Shown here piece after piece: positions 48,801 through 56,353 of a stretch of DNA of 64,000 nt (positions within the stretch are counted from its first letter, which is position 1; every line of letters begins with the position of its first letter). Location of the stretch: the IMG/VR virus record IMGVR_UViG_3300046820_004106, positions 1 through 64,000 of that record, one strand, 5' to 3'. Under the pieces are notes generated by a model. It worked only from the letters and a program-made list of their open reading frames with translations, ran no database searches and was not told where the DNA came from. Made by a program: the position numbers and the translations under genes. This stretch comes from a virus.

Positions 48801-49720
48801 GTAACAAGCTCATTTACTGTCTTGTTATTATTGCTGATAAAATTGATATCAGTATTTTTAGTAGTATTTAAATTATTTACAACTCTGGATGATCTAACTT
48901 GTAAATCAATTTTATTATTATTTTGTAAATTAATTTGATTTATATTTGTTACTGAATTGTTGTTAATTGAACGAGTATTGTTAGAAATATTATTAGACAA
49001 AGATATATCTTGAAGATATGCATTTATCTCGTCTTTTTTTACATTGCCTGGTCTTACTTCAAATTTTTTTTTTACTCTTACTTCGCTTGGATTTAGTCCT
49101 AACTTTTTAATAGCCTCATTTACAAGAGTTTCATTTTCATTTATAGACTCTGTAGTTTCAGTGTCTTCAAAAAATTGATTAAATCCCCCAGGGCTTACAC
49201 TTGCAGAAAGCATTTCCATAAATCTAGGATACAATTGAAAAAATCCATTCATAACCTTTTCATCTACAGACTCAAATTGTTCAATATCTAGTTTCTTAAT
49301 TAAGTCATCAGATTTTAGGGATTTCAGATTTTGAAGTGCTTTCATAAATTCAATCTGGTCTGAATTTAAACCCAATGAGCCATAATCTATAACTTTTTCT
49401 TTGTGCTCTTTTATTTTAGTTGGATATAATATTTCAGGATTAATATTGACTTTATTTAATTCTAAATTTTCTGAATAATTAGAATGGAATGGATTAATCC
49501 TGTAGAGTTTTCTAGGAAGAATTTTTCCAGAAACATCAGGAATTTTATAATCATTTGGATCTTCAGTTGTGCCAGCAGTATGCAACTCTTTCTTAATATT
49601 ATAAGAAATTGCTTTAGTTGAAGGAATATATTGAAAATAACAATTTAATTCAGCAGACGTTATAAAAGCATCTGACTGAATTGAAATTTTATCATAATCG
49701 ATAAAATCAATATCTGACAT
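45806..49720 (-). CDS. 1304-aa Asn/Ile-rich helical rod protein
   Basis: Extremely biased composition (Asn, Ile, Lys, Ser, Val; very few Gly or Pro after residue 200) with alternating hydrophobic and polar residues predicting long coiled coil. Short motifs such as NISKI, NLN and ENI recur at irregular 30-45 residue distances over about residues 330-1050, suggesting degenerate internal repeats. The first 200 residues are ordinary; the C-terminal 150 residues are strongly charged helix. There is no membrane segment. The position between the tape-measure candidate and the PKD giant suggests a tail-length or fibrous shaft protein. TACAAT lies exactly six bases before ATG. Its low complexity produces several long antisense ORFs that I regard as spurious. 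Confidence 0.8.
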   Translation of the reverse strand: MSDIDFIDYDKISIQSDAFITSAELNCYFQYIPSTKAISYNIKKELHTAGTTEDPNDYKIPDVSGKILPRKLYRINPFHSNYSENLELNKVNINPEILYPTKIKEHKEKVIDYGSLGLNSDQIEFMKALQNLKSLKSDDLIKKLDIEQFESVDEKVMNGFFQLYPRFMEMLSASVSPGGFNQFFEDTETTESINENETLVNEAIKKLGLNPSEVRVKKKFEVRPGNVKKDEINAYLQDISLSNNISNNTRSINNNSVTNINQINLQNNNKIDLQVRSSRVVNNLNTTKNTDINFISNNNKTVNELVTNVNKFSEATKIDFDNLYKSFLKDLNIAPNVENQFYKIINQHSKNLSIEFNKILNHSEKTVYETNLKNLSTTYNFHRHIENRYREFIQNLNFFNETVQQIKQTEVNLKNTYQNIHRHSITHKNNHYKNIINLTKNVNYEYTANDYEFQYAVLKTIKNSNQYVENKISKIKNDLNLAQQNISFVHHRMVHIQEKTSNFVVKEIKNVLNNTEYIDEYSNIIINKISNISNNQTVRALLSLVTNEEQLNGIYTVLRQSNINTSNIKNLVDVLNFSKNNNLEITKVSSSTVENIKKLVSLSKNVVDYNNTENQIVNKLSSINVEEYKSFVNLSESKSFTRIAQSYKNISNVIENLNTTSINPKISTIRINQKNVDNFNQFVNQSNVGFVVEKLSNFNTENITEKINLLKNINVSQDIKKTENIVRKITRLARYNNVNQITENIDEISNLQSSFSTAEFKTEIQNLKNLINVSKNINVSNVENLKVSNLSLISENIEKLNKISKINNLTQEQINTVKQISKVENITEEKISQLNKIINLTSKNDISNIKLSRINQISEVVQKISNVENKELLNIVNLSKITQERKIYNRISNVVKNVEVLENVNVTQETAQNISKISNTNNINQITKDLNLISQNYQEFKTSIQQINKIAQVRNVDQIVKNLNYVNNVIQENNIVNRTSKIDQKDFITAINLSKNYIQSFNRFESKISNISQRQKIRETLQDINITNNEINNSTVQITNKTQKVQLQEFIQNLNLLETEKNTTILNRYSFESNKKNISNLFTELNLTQQVRQEKRNEREFARISKRLDRINNEAIKVQGNSYKVEQNFFDMMNFYNDQKVTKTSKDRKVNNFFQLLDVLNVQKTTNERKVSQKIQKIEQVQNRIVNNTSQIKIDVFREKKDNYYKVDNRQTFTTNNYHQEKEEQKKTEKIVENKVEELLVKKIENVTNNLVCNVITKNEFNTIKKEIIQEIFNIEMKTEERIKELRKETQQTVQTMLERFLRS

Positions 49721-49726
49721 ATCTTA

Positions 49727-49732
49727 ATTGTA
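49727..49732 (-). promoter_or_regulatory. TACAAT six bases before the rod protein gene
   Basis: A -10-like hexamer (one mismatch to TATAAT) in the 19-bp gap, followed by TAAGAT and ATG. The AAG in the spacer is too weak to count as a ribosome site. Confidence 0.35.
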
Positions 49733-49739
49733 AAGAATA

Positions 49740-50384
49740 TTATATTTTCTTAAATTTTGGTTTTGAAGATTGAGCTTGAGCTTCAGTAGATAACTCGTTC
49801 CTATGTTTTTCAGGATGTGTCATCAACTTACCATAATTTGGACTTCCTGGAGTGTCATCATAAAGTTCGTTAAAATAATCTTCAACAGGTCCTAATACTT
49901 CATCTTCAGAAGGTCTATCTGCAATCTTGACAAACTTTGCGTTACTATGTGATATATTCAATTGACTCATTTCTCCTGACAATAATGTGACAATATAATT
50001 ATCAATTTCAGCTAAAGTTTGTTCTCTTTCTTGAATTTGTCTTTCAAGAGCTGCAATATCTCTCTTAAGTCCTTCTTGAGCATCATCACTTGAAATATCG
50101 ACATTTTTACCACCAATATTTTGAAATAGTGATGTGTCATACATTTGACCAACATTTTTCTTTTCTTTGATATCAAAAACTTGTTGCTTTAGTTTTTTAA
50201 GAAATTGATCTAAAGTGAATTTCTTATTATCAAACTTAACATTGGTTGATATTTGTTGATCAAATTTATACTTTTTTTCAATATTAGAAATTTCTTGCTC
50301 AATTTTGGACAAATTATTGTCAAAATCCGCTTTTGTTAACTTGGGAATATAATCGTTTACCTGTGCTTCAACTATCTTAAACAT
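49740..50384 (-). CDS. 214-aa coiled-coil protein, unknown
   Basis: Helical and charged, with two coiled-coil-like stretches (about 25-70 and 105-140, including LERQIQEREQTLAEIDNY) and a basic disordered tail ending KPKFKKI. No domain is recognised. The start overlaps the stop of the 938-aa gene as TAATG, with GGAG seven bases upstream. It sits where many phages encode a tape-measure chaperone or an accessory tail protein; this is positional inference only. Confidence 0.75.
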   Translation of the reverse strand: MFKIVEAQVNDYIPKLTKADFDNNLSKIEQEISNIEKKYKFDQQISTNVKFDNKKFTLDQFLKKLKQQVFDIKEKKNVGQMYDTSLFQNIGGKNVDISSDDAQEGLKRDIAALERQIQEREQTLAEIDNYIVTLLSGEMSQLNISHSNAKFVKIADRPSEDEVLGPVEDYFNELYDDTPGSPNYGKLMTHPEKHRNELSTEAQAQSSKPKFKKI

Positions 50385-53200
50385 TATTTTTCTCCAAGGC
50401 TATCATTTTCTTGATTTGTATTGAACTTTGAATCTTCAGGAACATTAAATGGAGATTCATTAGGTTCAGATTGATCAGGACTTTGAGGTAATTTTGTTAC
50501 ACCAGTATCATTAGGTAACTTAACCAAAGGCGCAATTTTGTCAGGATTTTTCAACAATTCCATTTTTTCGTAATATTCTTTACGTAATTTTTCTAATGAT
50601 TGTTGCTCTTCATTTCTAATTCTACTGACTTGAGGCAGAATTCCATTTGGAGAAGCTATAATATTAGCCATAGGAATTCCTAATTTCTTCATTGTATCTA
50701 ATTGCTTTTCAAGAGGCTTGAGTTTTTGAAGTAAAATTCTTTTTCTCATCATATGACCAGCAATGTTTTTCATACTCGACCATTGAGATTTTTTTTGTTG
50801 AATTTCAATTAAGTCTTTTTGAAATTCAGCTAACTCACCCATAGCTTGAGTTTTTTGAACTTCATTAAAGTTTTTCATATTATTATTTATAGCATTTCTG
50901 AAAATATTTAAGACAGCCTTAAATTGAGTCTCTAATCTAGTAGTAAAATCTAAAAAGTCCTTAAGCTTTGTTTGAAAGTCTTGAGGCAAATCACCAACTG
51001 TATTGACCTGATTTCCTCCACCCACTTGCACTGCTTGTGTTTCAGCAGCTTGTAAGTTTCTTTCCTTAGTAGATAATTGCTCCATCAAATAAGTTTTTTG
51101 AACTCTAAATTTTCCTAGAGCCATAGCATCTTGATCTGCTACACCTAAAGAAATCATTGTTTCTTGGAAATTTGCTGCTCTTTGCTTACCTTGTGCAGTC
51201 ATATTTCCTGCGTTATCAAAATATTGAGCGCTTTGAGGAGCATTTCCTCCTACAAGATTTAACTGCATAAATAATTCGATAACATTATTTTTAAAACCCA
51301 ACAAAAGTGATGTAACACCTGTTACAATTACTGACCAATCGCTTGGATTTCTTAACAAACCTGCTATAGCATCTTTTGCAAAAATGGCTCCTAAAATAAA
51401 AGTTCCAACACTTGCTATTATGCCAATAGAATTGATGATGTAGCCTTTTGTTTTGTCATTGCCAGGATAAGTAGTACCTTGTTGAGGTATTCTTTGTGCA
51501 ACTTTTTGAAAATTGACATTTGATTTTACAGTAGGTTTCTGAGAGCTTTGACCAGAATTTGGTGCAACTAAATTAGCTCCCATAAAAGCACCTAAAGCAC
51601 CAGCTGCAGCACCTGGACCTAAAATAGCAGCCCCAATAGGTGAATTAATAATGTTTGATACTTGTGAGCTACCACCAGTACCACTATCATTTCTTAATGC
51701 TTGAAATAAATTATTGAATTCTTGAGAAATTGATTCAAGGCTAAAGTTTTTAGTACCTAAAGAATTTATCAATTTTCTTATCAAGTTTTTTATAGCATCA
51801 TAAATTGCAATAATTTTAGGAATGTAAGTGCTGTTCCACAATCTTTCTATGTCTGCACCTAAAGATTTTATTCCTTGCTTGATTTTTTCAACAACAGTAT
51901 TTGCTCCATTTGAAACTGCATCAAATATTTGTTCTAAAGATAGTTTAGCATCATTCTTTTGTTGTTGAGTGGCAACTGGTGCAGTTTGAGCATAAATATG
52001 TCTTGTAATTTCTGGACTTGCCAACTTAAGGTATTTAGATTCAATATTAGAAAATTGCTGTCTTCTAGTTGGAATAGCAGTAAAAGTCTCATCCCTTTGT
52101 TGTTGTTCTTCAAATTGGGAATAGTTTGCCGTTTCAGGCGAAGTGTCACCCAAAAATATACTTGAAGCTTGATTTAATAATATTTTAGATGCATTAAGAT
52201 CATAAAACATATCACGTAAAGCTCTATACATAGGCTGAGTAATTAAGAATTCAAAAGATTGGCCCAAAAACTTGATCATTTTAACAAGTTGTTGATTCAT
52301 TTCTTCTGTTTTCATCATATCGTAAATAGCTTTTTGCATATTTACTTTTTGTTGTTGAATACGTAAAGCATCTCTACTTGCTTGATATCTTCTTCTTATT
52401 TCTTCAGATTGTTCAGGCAAATTAGACTGTGATAATTCAACAAGATTATTGAAACTTAGTTGTGATTCAGGATCTTTTGATAAATATCCTAAACCAACTT
52501 TTGGTTGATTTCCAGCAATAGCATCTTTGAGAACTGAAAAAATATCAACAGATGGATTTAATTTTTGATAATCACAAGCTAAATCAATAATATTTTTAGC
52601 TCTTGCGTATTGAAATTTTTGTCCATAGTATTCAATGAAAAAGTTTATTAAGTCAGAAACGTTAGTAAAACAAGATCTTGATTTCTGAATTAAGTATTCA
52701 AGCAAACCGATAACTTCTGTGAAAGGAATCAATTTTTCCAATCTATCAAAAGTTTCTCCAATTTGTTGTTCTGACATAAATGGTTTTAGTCTAGAAATAA
52801 TTTGATCTTTAGATTCTAAGAAAGGAGCATAAGCTTCTGCAGGTTGTCCAACTTGTTCTGCTCCTCCCAACAAAGTACTTTGAATTCTGTCAACAGGACT
52901 TGCACTGCCACTAGAACTATTAGATTTATTTCCTAAAACATTCATTTTCTTGATAAAGTCTTTAACATTATCTGAATTACTTAGGATATTTTTTGCATCA
53001 GGAGAATCTAATAATTTACTTTTGTCTCTTTCTGTAGTCAACTTACTTAATGCTTCAACAAGTTCGTCAACATTATTTAAAGTTGCCGATGTAACTACCT
53101 TTTTTTCTAAGATAATATTACTTGATACGAAATTAACAATTGAGCTTTCGTCATCATTAGGAACTGAAGCAATTAAACTATCATTGAATACAAATTTCAT
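50384..53200 (-). CDS. 938-aa tape-measure candidate with hydrophobic core
   Basis: A long, largely helical, Gln/Lys-rich protein with three hydrophobic stretches in the middle (about 513-545, 583-612 and 618-650; for example AAILGPGAAAGALGAFMGA and IGIIASVGTFILGAIF) and coiled coils on both sides (about 250-310 and 740-860). Helical tails flanking hydrophobic segments, placed first in a tail operon, are typical of tape-measure proteins that line the tail tube and enter the membrane during ejection. Size would predict a tail of roughly 140 nm if all residues were helical. It has no peptidase motif that I can see. It follows the DUF5679-like gene by five bases and has no clear ribosome site. 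Confidence 0.7.
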   Translation of the reverse strand: MKFVFNDSLIASVPNDDESSIVNFVSSNIILEKKVVTSATLNNVDELVEALSKLTTERDKSKLLDSPDAKNILSNSDNVKDFIKKMNVLGNKSNSSSGSASPVDRIQSTLLGGAEQVGQPAEAYAPFLESKDQIISRLKPFMSEQQIGETFDRLEKLIPFTEVIGLLEYLIQKSRSCFTNVSDLINFFIEYYGQKFQYARAKNIIDLACDYQKLNPSVDIFSVLKDAIAGNQPKVGLGYLSKDPESQLSFNNLVELSQSNLPEQSEEIRRRYQASRDALRIQQQKVNMQKAIYDMMKTEEMNQQLVKMIKFLGQSFEFLITQPMYRALRDMFYDLNASKILLNQASSIFLGDTSPETANYSQFEEQQQRDETFTAIPTRRQQFSNIESKYLKLASPEITRHIYAQTAPVATQQQKNDAKLSLEQIFDAVSNGANTVVEKIKQGIKSLGADIERLWNSTYIPKIIAIYDAIKNLIRKLINSLGTKNFSLESISQEFNNLFQALRNDSGTGGSSQVSNIINSPIGAAILGPGAAAGALGAFMGANLVAPNSGQSSQKPTVKSNVNFQKVAQRIPQQGTTYPGNDKTKGYIINSIGIIASVGTFILGAIFAKDAIAGLLRNPSDWSVIVTGVTSLLLGFKNNVIELFMQLNLVGGNAPQSAQYFDNAGNMTAQGKQRAANFQETMISLGVADQDAMALGKFRVQKTYLMEQLSTKERNLQAAETQAVQVGGGNQVNTVGDLPQDFQTKLKDFLDFTTRLETQFKAVLNIFRNAINNNMKNFNEVQKTQAMGELAEFQKDLIEIQQKKSQWSSMKNIAGHMMRKRILLQKLKPLEKQLDTMKKLGIPMANIIASPNGILPQVSRIRNEEQQSLEKLRKEYYEKMELLKNPDKIAPLVKLPNDTGVTKLPQSPDQSEPNESPFNVPEDSKFNTNQENDSLGEK

Positions 53201-53205
53201 AAGAT

Positions 53206-53382
53206 TTATTCTGCTTTTGTAATTTTAAATGTTGATGTTGAACAGTGAGGACATTTACCTTGAAGAGCGTGTCTACTACTTTTCATAACAATTTTCTTAG
53301 GAGCGGAAACCATAACCATAGTTCTGCACTTAACACAATACATATGATGGGTTGTTCCAGCGTCTGTAATTTCTGAACTCAT
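53206..53382 (-). CDS. 58-aa DUF5679-like zinc ribbon
   Basis: A small gene that starts the leftward operon. The protein reads MYCVKCR near residue 14, then a basic stretch (APKKIVMKS), then GKCPHCSTSTFKITKA. The two CxxC knuckles and the final CxxCxxxxFKI pattern match the DUF5679 family of tiny zinc ribbons found in bacteria and phages. AAGGAG precedes ATG by ten bases. Such proteins are thought to bind nucleic acid or RNA polymerase, but the family has no established function. It was identified by translating the gap between the 938-aa gene and the divergent operon. Confidence 0.85.
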   Translation of the reverse strand: MSSEITDAGTTHHMYCVKCRTMVMVSAPKKIVMKSSRHALQGKCPHCSTSTFKITKAE

Positions 53383-53460
53383 TTTTTGAGTACTCCTTTA
53401 ATAAGATTTCAAAAGATATTGTACAATTACCTTTATATCTCTTACCTTAAATAATAAAAT
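53383..53460. promoter_or_regulatory. Divergent control region between the two operons
   Basis: This 78-bp AT-rich interval must hold the start signals for both gene blocks. TGTACAAT on the minus strand (about 53420-53428) and TTATAT or TTAAAT on the plus strand (about 53433-53453) are candidate -10 elements; no clear -35 boxes are visible, which suggests a phage-modified polymerase or an activator. Confidence 0.45.
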
Positions 53461-53805
53461 ATGCCTAGATACGAATACTTATGTGAATGCTCAATTGAAC
53501 CTAAAACATTCACAATATCTCTTTCTTTTAGTGAATACCAACCTGTAATTCCTTGCCCTTGTGGAAATGGCCAAGCGAAAAGAGTTTTCAACAGTTTTAA
53601 TGTTCAAGATGGCTTGACTGCTAAAGAAAAACAATTTGGAACCACTTTAAAACGTAAACAAATGACAGAATTTGTGAAAGATCAAAAAAATGTCAGAAAA
53701 AACTCTTACGATCCAAATTCAAGAGAGTCTAAATCAAATGAGTATTGGACCGGAAAAGAAGGCTTGGACGGTATAACATCTTTACCTGTAAATAAAAAGG
53801 ATTAA
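53461..53805 (+). CDS. FmdB-like zinc-ribbon protein
   Basis: A 114-aa protein beginning MPRYEYLCEC, with a second cysteine pair at CPCG about 25 residues later. This is the FmdB/CxxC-type regulatory zinc ribbon, usually MPxYxYxCxxC..CPxCG; here the first pair is shortened to CEC and the second to CPC, so metal binding may be altered. The remaining 70 residues are charged and unrelated to FmdB. No ribosome site precedes ATG. It is the first gene of the rightward block, facing another tiny zinc ribbon across the divergent promoter, so the two could regulate the blocks; that is inference. Confidence 0.75.
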   Translation: MPRYEYLCECSIEPKTFTISLSFSEYQPVIPCPCGNGQAKRVFNSFNVQDGLTAKEKQFGTTLKRKQMTEFVKDQKNVRKNSYDPNSRESKSNEYWTGKEGLDGITSLPVNKKD

Positions 53806-53808
53806 AAT

Positions 53809-54591
53809 ATGAATGAAAGTGTAAATCAAGAGCCAGAATCATTTATCGTACAAAATGTAACTCTTGGCCCACATTATGTTAGTGATATCAGATTGAACTT
53901 TGGGCCTCTTCAAGCAATTGACCTTACTTGGGAAGATCCAAAGGTAGTAAAAGCTTCCAAGGACTTGAGAAATTCACTAAGATTAGGATTGCTTAGAAAG
54001 ATTTCTCCTGAGCAATTTGATTCAATTGAAGAGAAGGCAGCAATTAAGGGCAAAAAAGAATTACTCAAGCAGCAAAGCAATAACAATCTCAGAACCGTTG
54101 ATATTGACGGAAAATCAATTGAGGCTGAAAGTATTGATGCAGAAAAAGCTTACAAGAGTAAAAATGATGTGACAACTGCTGGATATGCAAATGATTCACT
54201 CTCTTATGCAATGGCTTTAGATATTGCACAAACTCAAGCAGAATTACAAGGTGATGATCTTTCAGTAGAGCAATTTGCAGAAAAGGTACAGAAAAACCCA
54301 GGCATTATTAATCAACTCTTAGCTCAACAGAAAAATCTAGATGCAAATAGTTCTGTCTCAGGAGTAGAAACAAGAGGTAGAGCTTTTGTTGCAGAGCCTC
54401 CTTCAGATGCAATTAGAGGTTCTAGTGTAAGAGAAGTTGAGATGACAAATTATAATCGAGATCGAAGAGTTGCTGGAGCCGATTTTGACTATAACGACAA
54501 TGGCGATGATGGATACGATTCTATTGCTGATGCTATTGATTTAGAAGCAGATATGGGCGAGGGAGAAGAGGGCTCAATTAGAAGAGTTTAG
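53809..54591 (+). CDS. 260-aa acidic virion or scaffold-like protein
   Basis: No recognised domain. The N-terminal part is mixed, the middle (about 60-185) is helical and Gln/Lys/Glu-rich, and the C-terminus is very acidic (DYNDNGDDGYDS, DLEADMGEGEEG) before a basic RRV end. AAGGA lies seven bases before ATG, inside the end of the previous gene. A scaffold, head-completion or DNA-mimic role would fit an acidic helical protein next to neck genes, but no evidence decides between these. A strong terminator follows. The stop is TAG. Confidence 0.75.
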   Translation: MNESVNQEPESFIVQNVTLGPHYVSDIRLNFGPLQAIDLTWEDPKVVKASKDLRNSLRLGLLRKISPEQFDSIEEKAAIKGKKELLKQQSNNNLRTVDIDGKSIEAESIDAEKAYKSKNDVTTAGYANDSLSYAMALDIAQTQAELQGDDLSVEQFAEKVQKNPGIINQLLAQQKNLDANSSVSGVETRGRAFVAEPPSDAIRGSSVREVEMTNYNRDRRVAGADFDYNDNGDDGYDSIADAIDLEADMGEGEEGSIRRV

Positions 54592-54612
54592 AAAGTTTAA
54601 TCTAGACTGAAT

Positions 54613-54646
54613 AAAGGCTATCCAGTCGGATGGCCTTTATTTTTTT
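54613..54646 (+). terminator. Strong rho-independent terminator
   Basis: AAAGGCTATCC (54613-54623) pairs with GGATGGCCTTT (54628-54638) around AGTC, with one T-G wobble, and is followed by ATTTTTTT. The next gene's ribosome site begins right after the T-run. Confidence 0.85.
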
Positions 54647-54656
54647 GGGAGAAAAT

Positions 54657-55766
54657 ATGGCAAACGATTTTTCAGCTCAATCTTTTAACAACAGCACCTT
54701 AGTTTATTATAATACCCAACCATCATATCCAGGAATCTTTATAGAATGGGAAAGATCTGGAGCACAAAATGTTGCCTTTTACAAAATTCAAAAAAGCACT
54801 AATTTTGAAGGCACTTACACCACAATAGCTACTGTTACATTTCCAACAAATGAAGGTGTTGATACAAATGGCTCACCTTCAGACTATTACAGAATTCAAG
54901 AAGTAGATTCAAACGGAAATGTGCTTAATACTTCGTCTCCAATGCTAGGAGATGAATTACTCGTAAAAAGTAGTTTAAGGTATGAATTAGAGCATCTTTT
55001 GAACATTCCTATTTATGATGAAGAAGTAATTTTTAGAAGAAATAGAAGTGTAGGGTCAGTTGCTTTCCCTTTTTGGAATTCTGTACCAAAACCTGAAGTA
55101 AGAATTTCAGGTCCATCGAATCAAGGCGATAGAGATCCATTAATTCAATTATCAGAGACAACACCAATTTACTCAACAATCAACACCACTTATGATCCAA
55201 TTATCAAAAACAGGGATGGGTATGAATCACAGTATACAAATGGAAACAACTATCCAAATGGACTAATGGTGAAATATGATTTTATGGGAAATATTTATTT
55301 CATAGATTCAAATGGAAATCCAGTAGAAATTCACAGTTACGATAATGTGTTAGTATCATATAGCATTAAGATGATTACTAACGATCATATGAACAGTAGT
55401 TTGTATATGGCACTTCAAGCAATAAATTCTCAACCCGGAGCTAGTAAGTTTCAAACAGTAGCATCAGCTCCTTATTTCTATGACCCTGCATTAGTATTTG
55501 GAGCAGCTTATTATATCCTAAGAAGTTTACTTACAAGTTTGACTAACAGACAAAGAAGATTACTTATTGAAGATCCTGATGCAAGAATTACTGATGACAT
55601 TAGACAATCAGCAACAATGTACAAAGAAGAATTTGAAAAATTGTTAGAAAAATTACCAATTGCTACTTATCCTGGAATAAGATCAGTTGTTGTACCAGAA
55701 TTTAATATGCCTGGAGGAAGAAGTAGATTTTTCAGATATATCTGGAATATTGGTACTGGAGGGTAA
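54657..55766 (+). CDS. 369-aa virion protein with FnIII-like N-terminus
   Basis: Residues about 15-95 look like a fibronectin III fold: PGIFIEWERSGAQNVAFYKI, then a Tyr-rich strand ending DYYRIQEVDSNGN. The rest is mixed, with a helical segment (about 265-330, including RQRRLLIEDPDARITDD) and a basic end. This resembles structural neck or tail-sheath-associated proteins of large phages, but I cannot name a family. The start is ATG at 54657 with GGGAG five to six bases upstream; the in-frame ATG at 54630 lies inside the terminator stem and is rejected. Transcription must read through that terminator or start inside the previous gene. Confidence 0.75.
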   Translation: MANDFSAQSFNNSTLVYYNTQPSYPGIFIEWERSGAQNVAFYKIQKSTNFEGTYTTIATVTFPTNEGVDTNGSPSDYYRIQEVDSNGNVLNTSSPMLGDELLVKSSLRYELEHLLNIPIYDEEVIFRRNRSVGSVAFPFWNSVPKPEVRISGPSNQGDRDPLIQLSETTPIYSTINTTYDPIIKNRDGYESQYTNGNNYPNGLMVKYDFMGNIYFIDSNGNPVEIHSYDNVLVSYSIKMITNDHMNSSLYMALQAINSQPGASKFQTVASAPYFYDPALVFGAAYYILRSLLTSLTNRQRRLLIEDPDARITDDIRQSATMYKEEFEKLLEKLPIATYPGIRSVVVPEFNMPGGRSRFFRYIWNIGTGG

Positions 55767-55774
55767 ATTGTTCA

Positions 55775-55792
55775 GTTGCTTAATGTAGCAAC
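55775..55792 (+). other. Hairpin after the 369-aa gene
   Basis: GTTGCT-TAATGT-AGCAAC gives a 6-bp stem, extendable by AAATT/AATTT across a 5-nt bulge. The downstream sequence is A/T-rich but not a clean T-run, so termination is uncertain. Confidence 0.3.
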
Positions 55793-55798
55793 AATTTA

Positions 55799-55871
55799 CT
55801 TAAAAATTTAAAATTTAAAAATTTCTTTTAAAGATTAATGTTAATATACATTTTAATATTAAATATTAATT
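55799..55871 (+). promoter_or_regulatory. A/T-only tract with phased A-runs, likely promoter region
   Basis: About 70 bp almost free of G and C, including three AAAATTT-type blocks in succession and then TTAATGTTAATATACATTTT. It could act as an UP-like or bent promoter element for the 138-aa gene. A CCCATT-ATT-AATGGG hairpin (55872-55886) lies between it and the ribosome site. No coding potential was seen in 55767-55920. Confidence 0.35.
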
Positions 55872-55920
55872 CCCATTATTAATGGGTGTAAAAAAAGAGA
55901 AAACTAAAAGGATACTAAAA

Positions 55921-56337
55921 ATGAACAAAGTGATTAAGGTATTGGACGATATAAAAACGAGAGTAGCTCAAGTGAATCCTGAGTTAAGCAACAAAATCAA
56001 TAATGCTGTTTACGATATGGGAGACGCTAATCTGATGGAAACTGAAGATTCATCAATTGATTTAGGAAATAATCCTAAAATCGAATCATATGCAAGACCA
56101 AGACCAAATGTAAGTGTTGTGAGTGATGATGGGACAGTTCATAGCTTTGCAGTTGAAATCAAAGCTATGAACAATGGTCCAATTCCAGACACGCAGTTAA
56201 TGAGCAAAATTTTACAAGCAGTTGAAAATCATTCAGATAGTGCAAAAGAATATTCCGCTGGTGATGCTCCAGAGTCAAATTCTTTTGAAGTTGTAAGCTT
56301 TAAATACGAAAGAAGAGATGACAAAAAGAAACAATAA
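55921..56337 (+). CDS. 138-aa protein, unknown
   Basis: No domain recognised. A helical N-terminus (MNKVIKVLDDIKTRVAQVNP) is followed by a beta-rich middle and a charged end (YERRDDKKKQ). ATG at 55921 is preferred to the one at 55882 because AAAAGGA lies eight bases upstream and the earlier ATG sits within a hairpin arm. It has its own upstream control region, so it may be expressed differently from its neighbours. Confidence 0.75.
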   Translation: MNKVIKVLDDIKTRVAQVNPELSNKINNAVYDMGDANLMETEDSSIDLGNNPKIESYARPRPNVSVVSDDGTVHSFAVEIKAMNNGPIPDTQLMSKILQAVENHSDSAKEYSAGDAPESNSFEVVSFKYERRDDKKKQ

Positions 56338-56341
56338 ACTG

Positions 56342-56347
56342 TAAAAT
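56342..56347 (+). promoter_or_regulatory. TAAAAT six bases before the zinc-ribbon gene
   Basis: A -10-like hexamer followed by CAGTTT and ATG, which forms the loop of a perfect AAACTG/CAGTTT hairpin (56336-56353) lying between stop and start. No Shine-Dalgarno site is present. Confidence 0.3.
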
Positions 56348-56353
56348 CAGTTT

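Noticed and set aside
51934-52149. 71-codon minus-strand ORF inside the 938-aa gene
   Set aside because: Shifted frame of a Gln-rich stretch, without start signals.
54630-54656. Upstream ATG for the 369-aa gene
   Set aside because: It lies within the stem of a strong terminator and lacks a ribosome site; GGGAG serves the ATG at 54657.
55882-55920. Upstream ATG for the 138-aa gene
   Set aside because: Inside a hairpin arm and without a ribosome site; AAAAGGA serves the ATG at 55921.
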